A stretch of 7,822 nt of DNA, from contig DATJGR010000249.1 in NCBI GenBank assembly GCA_035494855.1, positions 1-7,822 on the forward strand, written 5' to 3'. Both the position numbers and the translations under genes were made by a program. The notes under the pieces are model-generated. The model had not been told where the DNA came from. It searched no databases and saw nothing but the letters and a program-made list of their open reading frames with translations. Shown here one piece after another: positions 1 to 6,283 of this stretch. The DNA comes from DATJGR01 sp035494855 (GTDB lineage: Bacteria; Pseudomonadota; Gammaproteobacteria; Pseudomonadales; Azotimanducaceae). Numbering within the stretch: position 1 is the first letter of the stretch; each line of letters opens with the position of its first letter.

Positions 1-560
1 AACAGCGATCCTGCGGCCCGATACACGCGCGCGCACCAGTCGAGCGCCGTCGGCCAGTCCGGCGCGCCGACCGGCAACGCCATGATGTCCTGCAGGTCGA
101 TCCGCCCCTGCGCATGGGCGCCCCCGCCGAAGATCTGTATCTCCGGCAGCGGCATTGCCAGATCGTTTGATGAAGCGAGGTAGCGCCACAACGGTTCGCT
201 CGCTGCTTCTGCCGCCGTTTGCAGTACGGCCAGCGACGTTGCGATCAAGGTGTTACCGCCGAGGCGCGAATGCTGCGGGCTGGCATCGAGTTCGACCAGC
301 ATGCGGTCGATCTTGGCCTGATCGCGACAATCGCAGCCGACCAGCGCGGGAGCGATTTCGCGTGCAAACGCAGCGCATGCGTCTGCAACACCGCGTCCGT
401 CCGCGTCGCGTCGTTCGCGCGCTTCGTTTGCTCCGGTCGACGCGCCCGCCGGCGCCACGCCGCGCCCGACGACATCGCCCGCGCGCAGTTCGACTTCAAC
501 GGTGGGCCGACCGCGGGAGTCGTAGATGGCGCGCGCTGTCGCACTGGAGACGGTGGTCAC
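1..560 (-). CDS. Divergent enolase (phosphopyruvate hydratase family), N-terminal part
   Basis: The first 186 residues are visible; the C-terminal barrel lies beyond the left edge. Translation from GTG 560-558 gives the enolase N-terminal signature ARAIYDSRGRPTVEVE (residues 9-24), the mobile loop PAGASTG (37-43), LGGNTLIATSLAV (100-112) and GGGAHA followed by IDLQDIMALPVGA (145-166). Canonical enolase converts 2-phosphoglycerate to phosphoenolpyruvate in the cytosol. Compared with the E. coli and yeast proteins recalled from memory, the loop Ser that helps bind the second Mg (S41) and the GGxHA histidine (H149) are kept. The usual NxxNGG reads IQIFGGG, the Glu of IQEFM (yeast Glu168) is Asp158, and about five residues are missing after the first RD (51-52). 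It is therefore probably a paralogue, not the housekeeping enolase. GTG is the only start fitting the family's short N-terminus; it lies 7 bases past the kinase stop with no clear Shine-Dalgarno, so translation is probably coupled. The family is secure; the exact reaction is not. Confidence 0.85.
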   Translation of the reverse strand, partial: MTTVSSATARAIYDSRGRPTVEVELRAGDVVGRGVAPAGASTGANEARERRDADGRGVADACAAFAREIAPALVGCDCRDQAKIDRMLVELDASPQHSRLGGNTLIATSLAVLQTAAEAASEPLWRYLASSNDLAMPLPEIQIFGGGAHAQGRIDLQDIMALPVGAPDWPTALDWCARVYRAAGSL

Positions 561-567
561 GGGATCG

Positions 568-1572
568 CTACGGGAAGAACGTGAGGCGCCAGTCTTCGAT
601 GAAGTCCGCGATCGACGGCGGCGGGTCGAGCAACAGACGCACTGCGGTCGCGCGAACTTTGGTGCGCACTTTTTCGTTCAGATAGTCGGCCGGCGACTTG
701 CCGTCCACACGCGCGATCAGCAGTGCCGGCACCAGCAGTAACAAACGGTCGTTGACCGGCTCGGGCGCAGCATCCTCGTACGCGGCGATCAGCCGCCGCA
801 CCGTCTCGTAGAACCATCCGCGATAGCGCGACACGTGCGCCGACTTGAGGAACAGGTGCGCGCACAGAAACGCCACGTCGAAGGCCGGATCGGCCCAACA
901 GGCGCACTCTGCGTCGAGCAGCACCGGCGGCCGCGAGATGTGGATCAGAACGTTCTTCGGGCTGACGTCGCCGTGAATCAGCGCGGTGCGGTACGTGGTC
1001 AGATGGTCGACCGCTTCGCGCAACCGATGCGCGACTTCGGGATTCGCATCCATCGCGGCGACGAAGAACGGCTCGAGGCGCAGCGCCGACAGCAGATCCA
1101 TGTTGTCGAACGACTGTGCGAGTTCCGGCTGCCCGGCGCTGCGCCGATGCAACGCGGCGAGCAACTCGCCCATCTCGGTGCCCACCGCGGGACGCACCAG
1201 TCCCTGCATCAACTGCTGTTTCCAGTTCGTCCACCGAGCGGGATCGAACCAGCTCAGTATCGCGATGCCTGCTTGCGCGTCGTCGGCGACGACCGCGGGT
1301 ACCTGGCGCGGCGCGACGGTTGCTGCAAAACGCAACCAACGGACTTCCTCAGCATTGCGCCGCACCGGCGCAAGCCATTCCTTCGCCACGTTGAGCCGCG
1401 GCAGCGCGCGTTTGAGGCAATACGTCTTGTCTCCGGCGTCGATGCGCCACAGTTCGGACGACACCCCAGCCACCATCGGCGTGAACGTTGCGCCCGATAC
1501 GCCAAGCATCGCCTGCGCGCGCTGCGCGAGATTGGCGTCGATCCGCAACTCGAATTCAGCGGCCGAAGACAT
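568..1572 (-). CDS. APH-fold phosphotransferase (aminoglycoside/choline/methylthioribose-kinase type)
   Basis: A 334-residue cytosolic kinase of the APH superfamily, which moves the ATP gamma-phosphate to a small hydroxylated molecule. Visible motifs are YCLKRALP (51-58, K54 the likely ATP-binding lysine), an acidic helix around E75/E76, the Brenner loop LIHGDVSPKNVLI (198-210, catalytic D202, metal ligand N207) and LLDAECACWADPAFDVAF (218-235, D220 as the DxD/DFG-like metal ligand). The CLKRALP stretch and the D-A/P-E form resemble methylthioribose kinases more than antibiotic-resistance enzymes. The true substrate is unknown and drug resistance should not be assumed. I chose ATG at 1572; a TTG five codons upstream (1587) would also be in frame. 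The start overlaps the hydrolase's last 17 bases and the stop is 7 bases before the enolase-like GTG, a tightly coupled operon. Kinase plus enolase suggests it makes a phosphorylated hydroxy-acid for the lyase (inference). Confidence 0.85.
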   Translation of the reverse strand: MSSAAEFELRIDANLAQRAQAMLGVSGATFTPMVAGVSSELWRIDAGDKTYCLKRALPRLNVAKEWLAPVRRNAEEVRWLRFAATVAPRQVPAVVADDAQAGIAILSWFDPARWTNWKQQLMQGLVRPAVGTEMGELLAALHRRSAGQPELAQSFDNMDLLSALRLEPFFVAAMDANPEVAHRLREAVDHLTTYRTALIHGDVSPKNVLIHISRPPVLLDAECACWADPAFDVAFLCAHLFLKSAHVSRYRGWFYETVRRLIAAYEDAAPEPVNDRLLLLVPALLIARVDGKSPADYLNEKVRTKVRATAVRLLLDPPPSIADFIEDWRLTFFP

Positions 1573-2485
1573 TGCGCAAGCCGGCAACCGCCTTGTCCAT
1601 CGCCGGCTTCACGGCCGAGAGTTGCCGGCTCATCGCGAGAAAGTCGTGTATCAGCCCGTCGAATCGCACGTATTCCACGACCACACCCGCCGACTTCAAT
1701 CTGTTCGCGTAGGCCTCGCCTTCGTCGCGCAGTGGATCGAACTCGGCGGTCATGATCAGCGCGCTCGGCAGCTTCGCGAAGTTCTTCGCGTTCAACGGCG
1801 TCGCCATCGGGTTGGACCGCTCCGACGCGTTCGGCAGATACGTGTCCCAGAACCACTGCATGCCGGCCCGCGTGAGAAGATAACCTTCGGCGTTGGCGCG
1901 ATACGACGGCGTAGTGAAATCGGCGCCGGTCACCGGATACGCGAGCAGCTGATAGACGATCGCGGGACCGTTCCGGTCGCGCGCCAGTTGACTGACCACC
2001 GCCGCGAGGTTGCCGCCGGCGCTTTCGCCGCCGACCGCGAGCTTGTTGGGTTCTCCGTTGAACGATTCGGCGTTCTCCGAGGCCCATTTCGTTGCCGCGT
2101 AGCTGTCGTGGACCGCGGCCGGAAACCGATGTTCCGGCGCGAGCCGATAATCCACCGACACGACGACGCAGCCGACGCGCTGGCAGAACTCGCGCGCGAT
2201 CGCATCGGCCGTCTCGAGATCACCGATCACCCAACCGCCGCCATGGAAGTAGACGAAGATCGGGAACGGCCCGCTTCCGCTCGGCGTGTAGATGCGAGTC
2301 GGGATCGCGCCGGCCGGCCCTGGAATCGACTTGTCCTGCACTTTCGCCACCGCCAGGTCCGGCGCGGCCGGGCGCATCATCCGATACATCGCGCGAGCGT
2401 CGGACACCGGCATCTCGTTGATCGCGGGACCGGGCGTCGCCGCCAGTTGCTTCAGCATCGCGTCGTATTCGGGGTGAAGCGGCAT
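1556..2485 (-). CDS. Alpha/beta-hydrolase, hormone-sensitive-lipase (GDXG) family esterase
   Basis: A 309-residue carboxylesterase-type enzyme. The oxyanion-hole motif HGGGW is at 81-85, the lid-type N-terminal cap at 1-60, the VDYRLAPEHRFPA motif at 111-123, the nucleophile elbow GESAGG at 153-158 (S155), the acid in EFDPLRDEG (D250) and the histidine in DGLIHDF (H280). The full HSL triad S155/D250/H280 is thus present at the usual spacing and length. There is no signal peptide, so it is probably cytosolic. The family hydrolyses short-chain acyl esters and lactone-like or aromatic esters; substrate cannot be read from sequence. ATG 2485 is preceded by AGGAA at 2497-2493, 7 bases away, a good Shine-Dalgarno. 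It is the first gene of the leftward operon and overlaps the kinase start by 17 bases. It lies divergent from the ClpP-like gene. Confidence 0.92.
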   Translation of the reverse strand: MPLHPEYDAMLKQLAATPGPAINEMPVSDARAMYRMMRPAAPDLAVAKVQDKSIPGPAGAIPTRIYTPSGSGPFPIFVYFHGGGWVIGDLETADAIAREFCQRVGCVVVSVDYRLAPEHRFPAAVHDSYAATKWASENAESFNGEPNKLAVGGESAGGNLAAVVSQLARDRNGPAIVYQLLAYPVTGADFTTPSYRANAEGYLLTRAGMQWFWDTYLPNASERSNPMATPLNAKNFAKLPSALIMTAEFDPLRDEGEAYANRLKSAGVVVEYVRFDGLIHDFLAMSRQLSAVKPAMDKAVAGLRNVFGR

Positions 2486-2583
2486 GAGGATGTTCCTGGA
2501 ATGATCAGCGCGGAAGCTTAACCCGGATTATGGGAGTTTCGAGTACCATGGCGGGCATTCCACAGATTCAGGAGCAGGCGATC
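2486..2583. promoter_or_regulatory. Divergent intergenic region between esterase and ClpP-like genes
   Basis: This 98-base gap must hold the start signals of both operons. On the minus strand, CATAAT (complement of 2527-2532) matches the sigma70 -10 consensus at five of six bases and lies about 40 bases before the esterase ATG, but no convincing -35 box sits 16-18 bases upstream. On the plus strand the best -10-like hexamer is TACCAT (2544-2549), also without a good -35. No clear operator palindrome is visible. Two further in-frame ATGs for the ClpP-like gene (2530, 2548) fall here but lack ribosome-binding sites. Confidence 0.35.
2570..2574 (+). promoter_or_regulatory. Ribosome-binding site deciding the ClpP-like start
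   Basis: AGGAG lies 9 bases before ATG 2584. The two upstream in-frame ATGs (2530 and 2548) have no comparable purine tract and would add 18 or 12 residues not seen at the start of ClpP proteins. The protein is therefore taken to begin at 2584. Confidence 0.7.
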
Positions 2584-3189
2584 ATGAATTCGTCCCGTCA
2601 TCGCATGAACGGCGAAGAGGCAGCTGCCGAAGCCGCGAAGCAGTTCAATTTCCTCGAGAACACTCTGCTGAAGCATCGCACGGTGACGATCTTCGGCGAG
2701 ATCAACAAAGAGGTCGCGCAACGTACCGCCGAAAAACTGCTCGCGCTGTCGTTCGAGGGCGACGCACCGATCACGATCTTCATCGGTTCGCCCGGCGGCC
2801 ACGTCGAATCGGGCGACACCATTTACGACATCATCCGCTTCATCAAGCCGGTGGTGCGCACGGTCGGCACAGGTTGGGTCGGCTCGATCGCCACGCACAT
2901 CTATCTGGCACCGGCGAAGGAGAACCGCTACGCGCTGCCGAACACGCGTTTCCTGATTCACCAGCCGTCCGGCGGCTTCGGCGGCGACGCCACCGACATT
3001 GCGATTCAGGCGCGCGAGATCATCAAGACGCGCGAGCGCATCAACCAGACGATCGCGCAGCAGACCGGGCAAACGCTGGAGCGCGTCTCGCAGGACACCG
3101 ACCGCGACTACTGGATGAGTCCCGAGGAATCGCTGGCTTACGGCCTGGTGGGCAAGATCATCAAGTCGGCCGCCGAGCTGCCCGGGTAG
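2584..3189 (+). CDS. ClpP-family ATP-dependent protease proteolytic subunit (stand-alone paralogue)
   Basis: A 201-residue serine protease subunit expected to form a tetradecameric barrel fed by a ClpX/ClpA-type unfoldase in the cytosol. Aligned with E. coli ClpP from memory, the conserved landmarks are IGSPGG (67-72), YDIIRFIKP (81-89), the catalytic serine in GWVGSIATH (97-105, S101), the catalytic histidine in LPNTRFLIHQPSGG (118-131, H126), the REIIK helix, and the catalytic aspartate in DTDRDYWMSPEE (171-182, D175). The full triad is present and length is normal. The usual ASM around the serine is GSI. No clpX, tig or lon neighbour is seen; instead an acyl-CoA synthetase starts 15 bases downstream. 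This suggests a second ClpP-like protein, not the housekeeping clpP, so I give no symbol. It might form mixed barrels with the main ClpP (inference). Confidence 0.9.
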   Translation: MNSSRHRMNGEEAAAEAAKQFNFLENTLLKHRTVTIFGEINKEVAQRTAEKLLALSFEGDAPITIFIGSPGGHVESGDTIYDIIRFIKPVVRTVGTGWVGSIATHIYLAPAKENRYALPNTRFLIHQPSGGFGGDATDIAIQAREIIKTRERINQTIAQQTGQTLERVSQDTDRDYWMSPEESLAYGLVGKIIKSAAELPG

Positions 3190-3204
3190 GCGGGACGAAC
3201 TGCA

Positions 3205-4782
3205 ATGGCGCACGTCAACGACATCCGTACGCTGGCCGAGCTGACCCGCTTCCACGCGAGCGAACGACCGGACAAAGTCGCGTTTCAGTACGAAGATCGC
3301 TCGACCACTTACGGTGAGTTCGACGCGCAGACGAACCGGGTGGCGAACGGCCTGCTTGCAGAAGAGTTACGGGCCGGCAGCCGCGTTGGTTTCCTCGACA
3401 AGAACTCGGACCTGTTCTATCAGCTCGTGTTCGGCGCCGCGAAGGCAGGCGCGGTTTCGGTCGGCATCAACTGGCGACTCGCGCCACCCGAAGTGGCGTA
3501 CATCCTCAACGACAGCCGAGCCGAAGTGCTGTGCGTGGGGCCCGACTTCTACGGCCTGGTCGAACAGATCAAGGGCGAGTTGAAGCACGTGAAGCGGATC
3601 ATCTCGATGCGCCCGGGGCACCGCGAGTGGGCCGATTTCTCGCGGTGGCGCGACGACCAGAGCGCCGGCGACCCTGCGGTGTCGGTGTCTCCGGACGACG
3701 TCGCGATCCAGATGTACACCAGCGGTACCACGGGTCACCCGAAAGGCGTGCAGCTGCAGCACCGCTGTTTCTTCGACCTGCAACGGTTGCCACCCAACGA
3801 CGACATGGAGTGGAACGACTGGAGCGACCGCGACGTCAGCCTGGTCGCGATGCCGAGTTTCCACATCGGCGGTGTCGGTTACGGCGTGTGGGGTCTTCGC
3901 TCCGGCGCGATGAACATCGTGGTATCGGAGTTCGATCCGGGGACGACGTTGGAGCTGATCGAGACGCGCGGCATTTCGAAGATGTTCCTGGTTCCGTCGG
4001 CGATTCGCATGGTAGTGCAGCATCCGAAGGCGCAGCACACGGACTTCAGCAACATCAAATACATCATGTATGGCGCCTCACCGATTCCGTTGGATCTGCT
4101 GCGGCAGGCCGTGGAAGTTTTCAAGTGCGGCTTCGTTCAGCTGTACGGCATGACCGAGACGACGGGCGCCGCAACCTATCTGCCGCCGCAGGATCACGCG
4201 ATGGGCGGTAACGACCGGATGCGCTCGGCCGGCAAGCCTTATCCGGGCGTCGAATTGAAAGTGGTCGACGAAGCGGGCAAGCCGGTGCCGCCGCGCATCG
4301 TCGGCGAAATCTGCATCAAATCCAAAGCCAACATGCTCGGCTACTGGAACCTGCCGGACGCTACCGCGAAGACGTTGATCGCCGGCTACGTGCACACCGG
4401 CGACGCGGGTTACCTCGACGAAGACGGGTACGTCTACGTGCACGATCGCGTCAAAGACATGATCGTATCGGGCGGTGAGAACATCTACCCGGCGGAAGTG
4501 GAGAGCGCGCTGTTCGGTCACCCCGCGGTGGCCGATGTCGCGGTGATCGGTGTCCCGGACGATCGTTGGGGTGAAGCAGTGAAAGCCGTGGTGGTCTTGA
4601 AGCCGGGCCAGAAGGCGACGCCGGACGAACTGATCGGCTTCGCGCGCACGCGCATCGCCGGGTTCAAGCTACCGAAAACGGTCGACTTCATTCCCGAACT
4701 GCCGCGCAATCCGTCGGGCAAAGTACTGAAGCGCGAACTACGCAAGCCGTTCTGGGAAGGGCGCGATCGCCAGGTGAACTGA
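3205..4782 (+). CDS. Acyl-CoA synthetase (AMP-forming, class I adenylate-forming ligase)
   Basis: A 525-residue ligase that activates a carboxylic acid as acyl-AMP and then as acyl-CoA, using ATP and CoA in the cytosol. All core motifs are intact: the phosphate-binding loop YTSGTTGHPKG (171-181), the MPSFHIGG segment (206-213), YGMTET (324-329), the adenylate-binding HTGDAGYLDEDGYV (397-410) with DRVKDMI (414-420), the hinge and SGGENIYP region (422-429), and the C-terminal catalytic lysine in NPSGKVLKRE (502-511, K506). Length and motifs fit fatty-acyl-CoA synthetase (FadD-like) or medium-chain/aromatic-acid CoA ligases; the acyl group cannot be decided by eye. The ATG follows the ClpP-like stop by 15 bases with only a weak GGGA upstream, and the next gene starts 7 bases after its stop, so it is the middle gene of a three-gene operon. 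Confidence 0.93.
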   Translation: MAHVNDIRTLAELTRFHASERPDKVAFQYEDRSTTYGEFDAQTNRVANGLLAEELRAGSRVGFLDKNSDLFYQLVFGAAKAGAVSVGINWRLAPPEVAYILNDSRAEVLCVGPDFYGLVEQIKGELKHVKRIISMRPGHREWADFSRWRDDQSAGDPAVSVSPDDVAIQMYTSGTTGHPKGVQLQHRCFFDLQRLPPNDDMEWNDWSDRDVSLVAMPSFHIGGVGYGVWGLRSGAMNIVVSEFDPGTTLELIETRGISKMFLVPSAIRMVVQHPKAQHTDFSNIKYIMYGASPIPLDLLRQAVEVFKCGFVQLYGMTETTGAATYLPPQDHAMGGNDRMRSAGKPYPGVELKVVDEAGKPVPPRIVGEICIKSKANMLGYWNLPDATAKTLIAGYVHTGDAGYLDEDGYVYVHDRVKDMIVSGGENIYPAEVESALFGHPAVADVAVIGVPDDRWGEAVKAVVVLKPGQKATPDELIGFARTRIAGFKLPKTVDFIPELPRNPSGKVLKRELRKPFWEGRDRQVN

Positions 4783-4789
4783 GGCTGCC

Positions 4790-5464
4790 GTGACGACTTC
4801 GGACGTGACGGGGCGTTTTCGGGTCGCGTCGGGCGAAGTGTCGTGGATTCTGAACGATGCAACGGATGCCGTTGCAGTGCTCGTGTTCGGCCATGGCGCC
4901 GGCGCGAACATGCGACACGCGAGCATGACCTCCATCGCGACTGAGCTCGCCCGTCGGGGCGTTGCGGTGCTGCGGTTCAACTTTCCGTTCATGGAAGACG
5001 CGAAACAGCGCGTCGATTCGCGCGCGGTATCTACCGCAACCGTTGCCGCCGCCGTTGCGCAGGCGCGGGACCTCAAACGGCAGCTGCCGTTGTTCCTCGG
5101 CGGCCACTCGTTCGGGGGCCGCATGGCTTCGCACGCGGTGCTCGATCGCGATCTCGGTGACGTGCGCGGACTCGTGTTCTGCTCGTTCCCGTTGCATCCG
5201 TCCGGGCAACCCGCGATTGGCCGAGCAGACCACCTCGATTCGATCGTGGCGCCGATGCTGTTTCTGTCCGGAACCCGCGACGCGCTCGCGGAACGCGAGC
5301 TGCTCGAAAGCGTGATCGAGCGGCTGGGTGCGCGCGCCGAACTGGTGTGGCTCGACACCGCCGATCACAGCTACAAAGTGCTGAAGCGCAGTCGTGCGCG
5401 CAGCGACTCGGTATTCGACGAACTCGCCGACGCCGCCGTGCGATTCGTCAACCGCCTTTGCTGA
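4790..5464 (+). CDS. Small alpha/beta-hydrolase, KANL3/Tex30-type
   Basis: A 224-residue alpha/beta-fold protein that starts at GTG 4790, with GAGG at 4781-4784 overlapping the end of the upstream stop region. Visible are the oxyanion-type HGAG (35-38), the LRFNFPFMED segment (61-70), the nucleophile elbow GGHSFGGRM (104-112, S107), the acid in SGTRDALA (D164) and the histidine in DTADHSYKV (H193). The S107/D164/H193 triad and short length match the bacterial relatives of KANL3/Tex30 (predicted hydrolase with alpha/beta fold). No experimentally fixed substrate is known to me; dienelactone-hydrolase-like or thioesterase activity would suit the neighbouring acyl-CoA synthetase but is a guess. 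It is the last gene of the plus operon, and its final 17 bases overlap the end of the opposing crotonase gene. Confidence 0.88.
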   Translation: MTTSDVTGRFRVASGEVSWILNDATDAVAVLVFGHGAGANMRHASMTSIATELARRGVAVLRFNFPFMEDAKQRVDSRAVSTATVAAAVAQARDLKRQLPLFLGGHSFGGRMASHAVLDRDLGDVRGLVFCSFPLHPSGQPAIGRADHLDSIVAPMLFLSGTRDALAERELLESVIERLGARAELVWLDTADHSYKVLKRSRARSDSVFDELADAAVRFVNRLC

Positions 5465-6191
5465 ACGCCTTCAGGCGTTCTTCGAGATCGGGGCCGCGAC
5501 CGGGGCTGTTCGCGCGTTCGAACTGAAGACCTTCCGAGAGCGTGTAGTCGAGGCCACGATTCACCAGCATCTTGTCGGCGCGCAACGTGAACCACGAGTT
5601 CTCCAGAAACCTGCGCGCCATTGCCGTGGCGGTCTGCATCAGTTCGCCGTCGGGCACGCAGGCTACGGCCAGGCCGATGTTCAGCGCCTCCTGTCCGGAG
5701 ACGGTGCGCCCGCTGAACATGAGTTCCTTGGCGCGGCCGACGCCGACGCGCCGCGGCAGACGCTGACTCATTCCCCACGTCGGCGACATCGCCCACTTGC
5801 CGTGCGTATCGGCGAACCGCGCGTTCTCGGCCGCGATGATGAAGTCGCACGCCAGCGCGAGCTCGAGCGAGCCGGTGTAGCAGTGACCCTGCACCGCGGC
5901 GATCACCGGTTGCGGGAGGTGCTCGATTGCTTCGAGCGTTTCCGCCTGGAAATGCCGGCTCGGCGCCACTTCGCCCGATTGAATGGCCTTCAGATCGTTG
6001 CCGGCCGAAAACGAGCGGCCCTTGCCGCACAGAATCACGCAGCCGATGGTCTCGGTCTGTTTGGCGAGTGCGTCGATGTGCGCGCGCAGTTCGACGAACA
6101 GTTTCGGGCTCAGTGCGTTCAGCGTGTCGGGTCGGTTCAGCGTCAGGACGCAGAGGCCGTTGTCGTCTTCACGCAATACCAGTTCGCTCAT
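5448..6191 (-). CDS. Enoyl-CoA hydratase/isomerase (crotonase) family protein
   Basis: A 247-residue crotonase-fold enzyme acting on acyl-CoA esters in the cytosol. The first oxyanion-hole motif FSAGNDLKAI is at 61-70, the second QGHCYTGSLELALACD at 101-116, followed by FADTHGKWAMSPTWGMSQRLPRRVG (126-150) and the GRTVSGQEALNIGLA stretch. Aligned without gaps to rat enoyl-CoA hydratase from memory, catalytic Glu144 corresponds to E110 (kept), while Glu164 falls on H130. The second acid/base is thus missing, as in a large subfamily with FADTH at this place, so classical 2-enoyl-CoA hydration is uncertain; isomerase or other acyl-CoA chemistry is possible. ATG 6191 has GAGGA four bases upstream (6200-6196). 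It is transcribed toward the acyl-CoA synthetase operon with a 17-base tail overlap, and is divergent from the FAD dehydrogenase gene. Confidence 0.9.
   Translation of the reverse strand: MSELVLREDDNGLCVLTLNRPDTLNALSPKLFVELRAHIDALAKQTETIGCVILCGKGRSFSAGNDLKAIQSGEVAPSRHFQAETLEAIEHLPQPVIAAVQGHCYTGSLELALACDFIIAAENARFADTHGKWAMSPTWGMSQRLPRRVGVGRAKELMFSGRTVSGQEALNIGLAVACVPDGELMQTATAMARRFLENSWFTLRADKMLVNRGLDYTLSEGLQFERANSPGRGPDLEERLKAFSKGG
5463..5480 (+). terminator. Hairpin at the convergent gene ends, possible terminator
   Basis: GAACGCC, loop TTCA, GGCGTTC form a perfect 7-base-pair GC-rich hairpin that begins inside the hydrolase stop codon. It also encodes part of the crotonase C-terminus on the other strand. 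No T-tract follows (TTCGAGATC), so it is not a classic intrinsic terminator. Its placement right at the end of the plus operon makes a transcription-end or mRNA-stabilising role possible. It could also be simply a codon-level coincidence. Confidence 0.35.
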
Positions 6192-6283
6192 CGTGTCCTC
6201 TGCGGTGGCCTGGAGAAGTGGCGGTCATCATAATTCATCGCTTCCTCCAATGGTCCACACGCAATGATCCACACGGAAACCGC
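6192..6283. promoter_or_regulatory. Divergent intergenic region between crotonase and FAD dehydrogenase genes
   Basis: This 92-base gap must serve both flanking genes. The only AT-rich core is TCATCATAATTC (6225-6236). It offers CATAAT (6229-6234) on the plus strand and TATGAT (complement of 6227-6232) on the minus strand as -10-like hexamers. Neither has a good -35 match, so both are weak candidates. The plus-side leader contains a 14-base tandem repeat listed separately. Confidence 0.3.
6249..6278 (+). repeat. Two-copy 14-base tandem repeat before the FAD dehydrogenase start
   Basis: AATGGTCCACACGC (6249-6262) is followed directly by AATGATCCACACGG (6263-6276) and a third AA. The copies differ at two positions and share TCCACACG. 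The second copy runs into the probable Shine-Dalgarno GGAAA (6275-6279), 4 bases before ATG 6284. It could be a paired regulator site or a small replication-slippage duplication. Confidence 0.6.

Noticed and set aside
557..1339. 260-codon minus-strand frame overlapping the kinase
   Set aside because: It is out of frame with the kinase, whose HGD and DAE motifs are unmistakable. Its Arg/Ala-rich translation has no recognisable domain.
986..2521. 511-codon open frame on the plus strand
   Set aside because: It lies antisense to the esterase and kinase, is rich in Arg and His, and shows no family motif. It is the usual mirror frame of GC-rich genes.
2518..3255. 245-codon minus-strand frame opposite the ClpP-like gene
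   Set aside because: The plus frame carries a complete protease triad; the minus frame is an antisense shadow.
5394..6233. 279-codon plus-strand frame opposite the crotonase gene
   Set aside because: It is antisense to a gene with clear oxyanion-hole and substrate motifs and has no own signature.
5927..6283. N-terminal extension of the FAD dehydrogenase frame
   Set aside because: The frame stays open upstream, but the extension is antisense to the crotonase gene. The FAD-binding motif begins five codons after ATG 6284, which has a ribosome-binding site.
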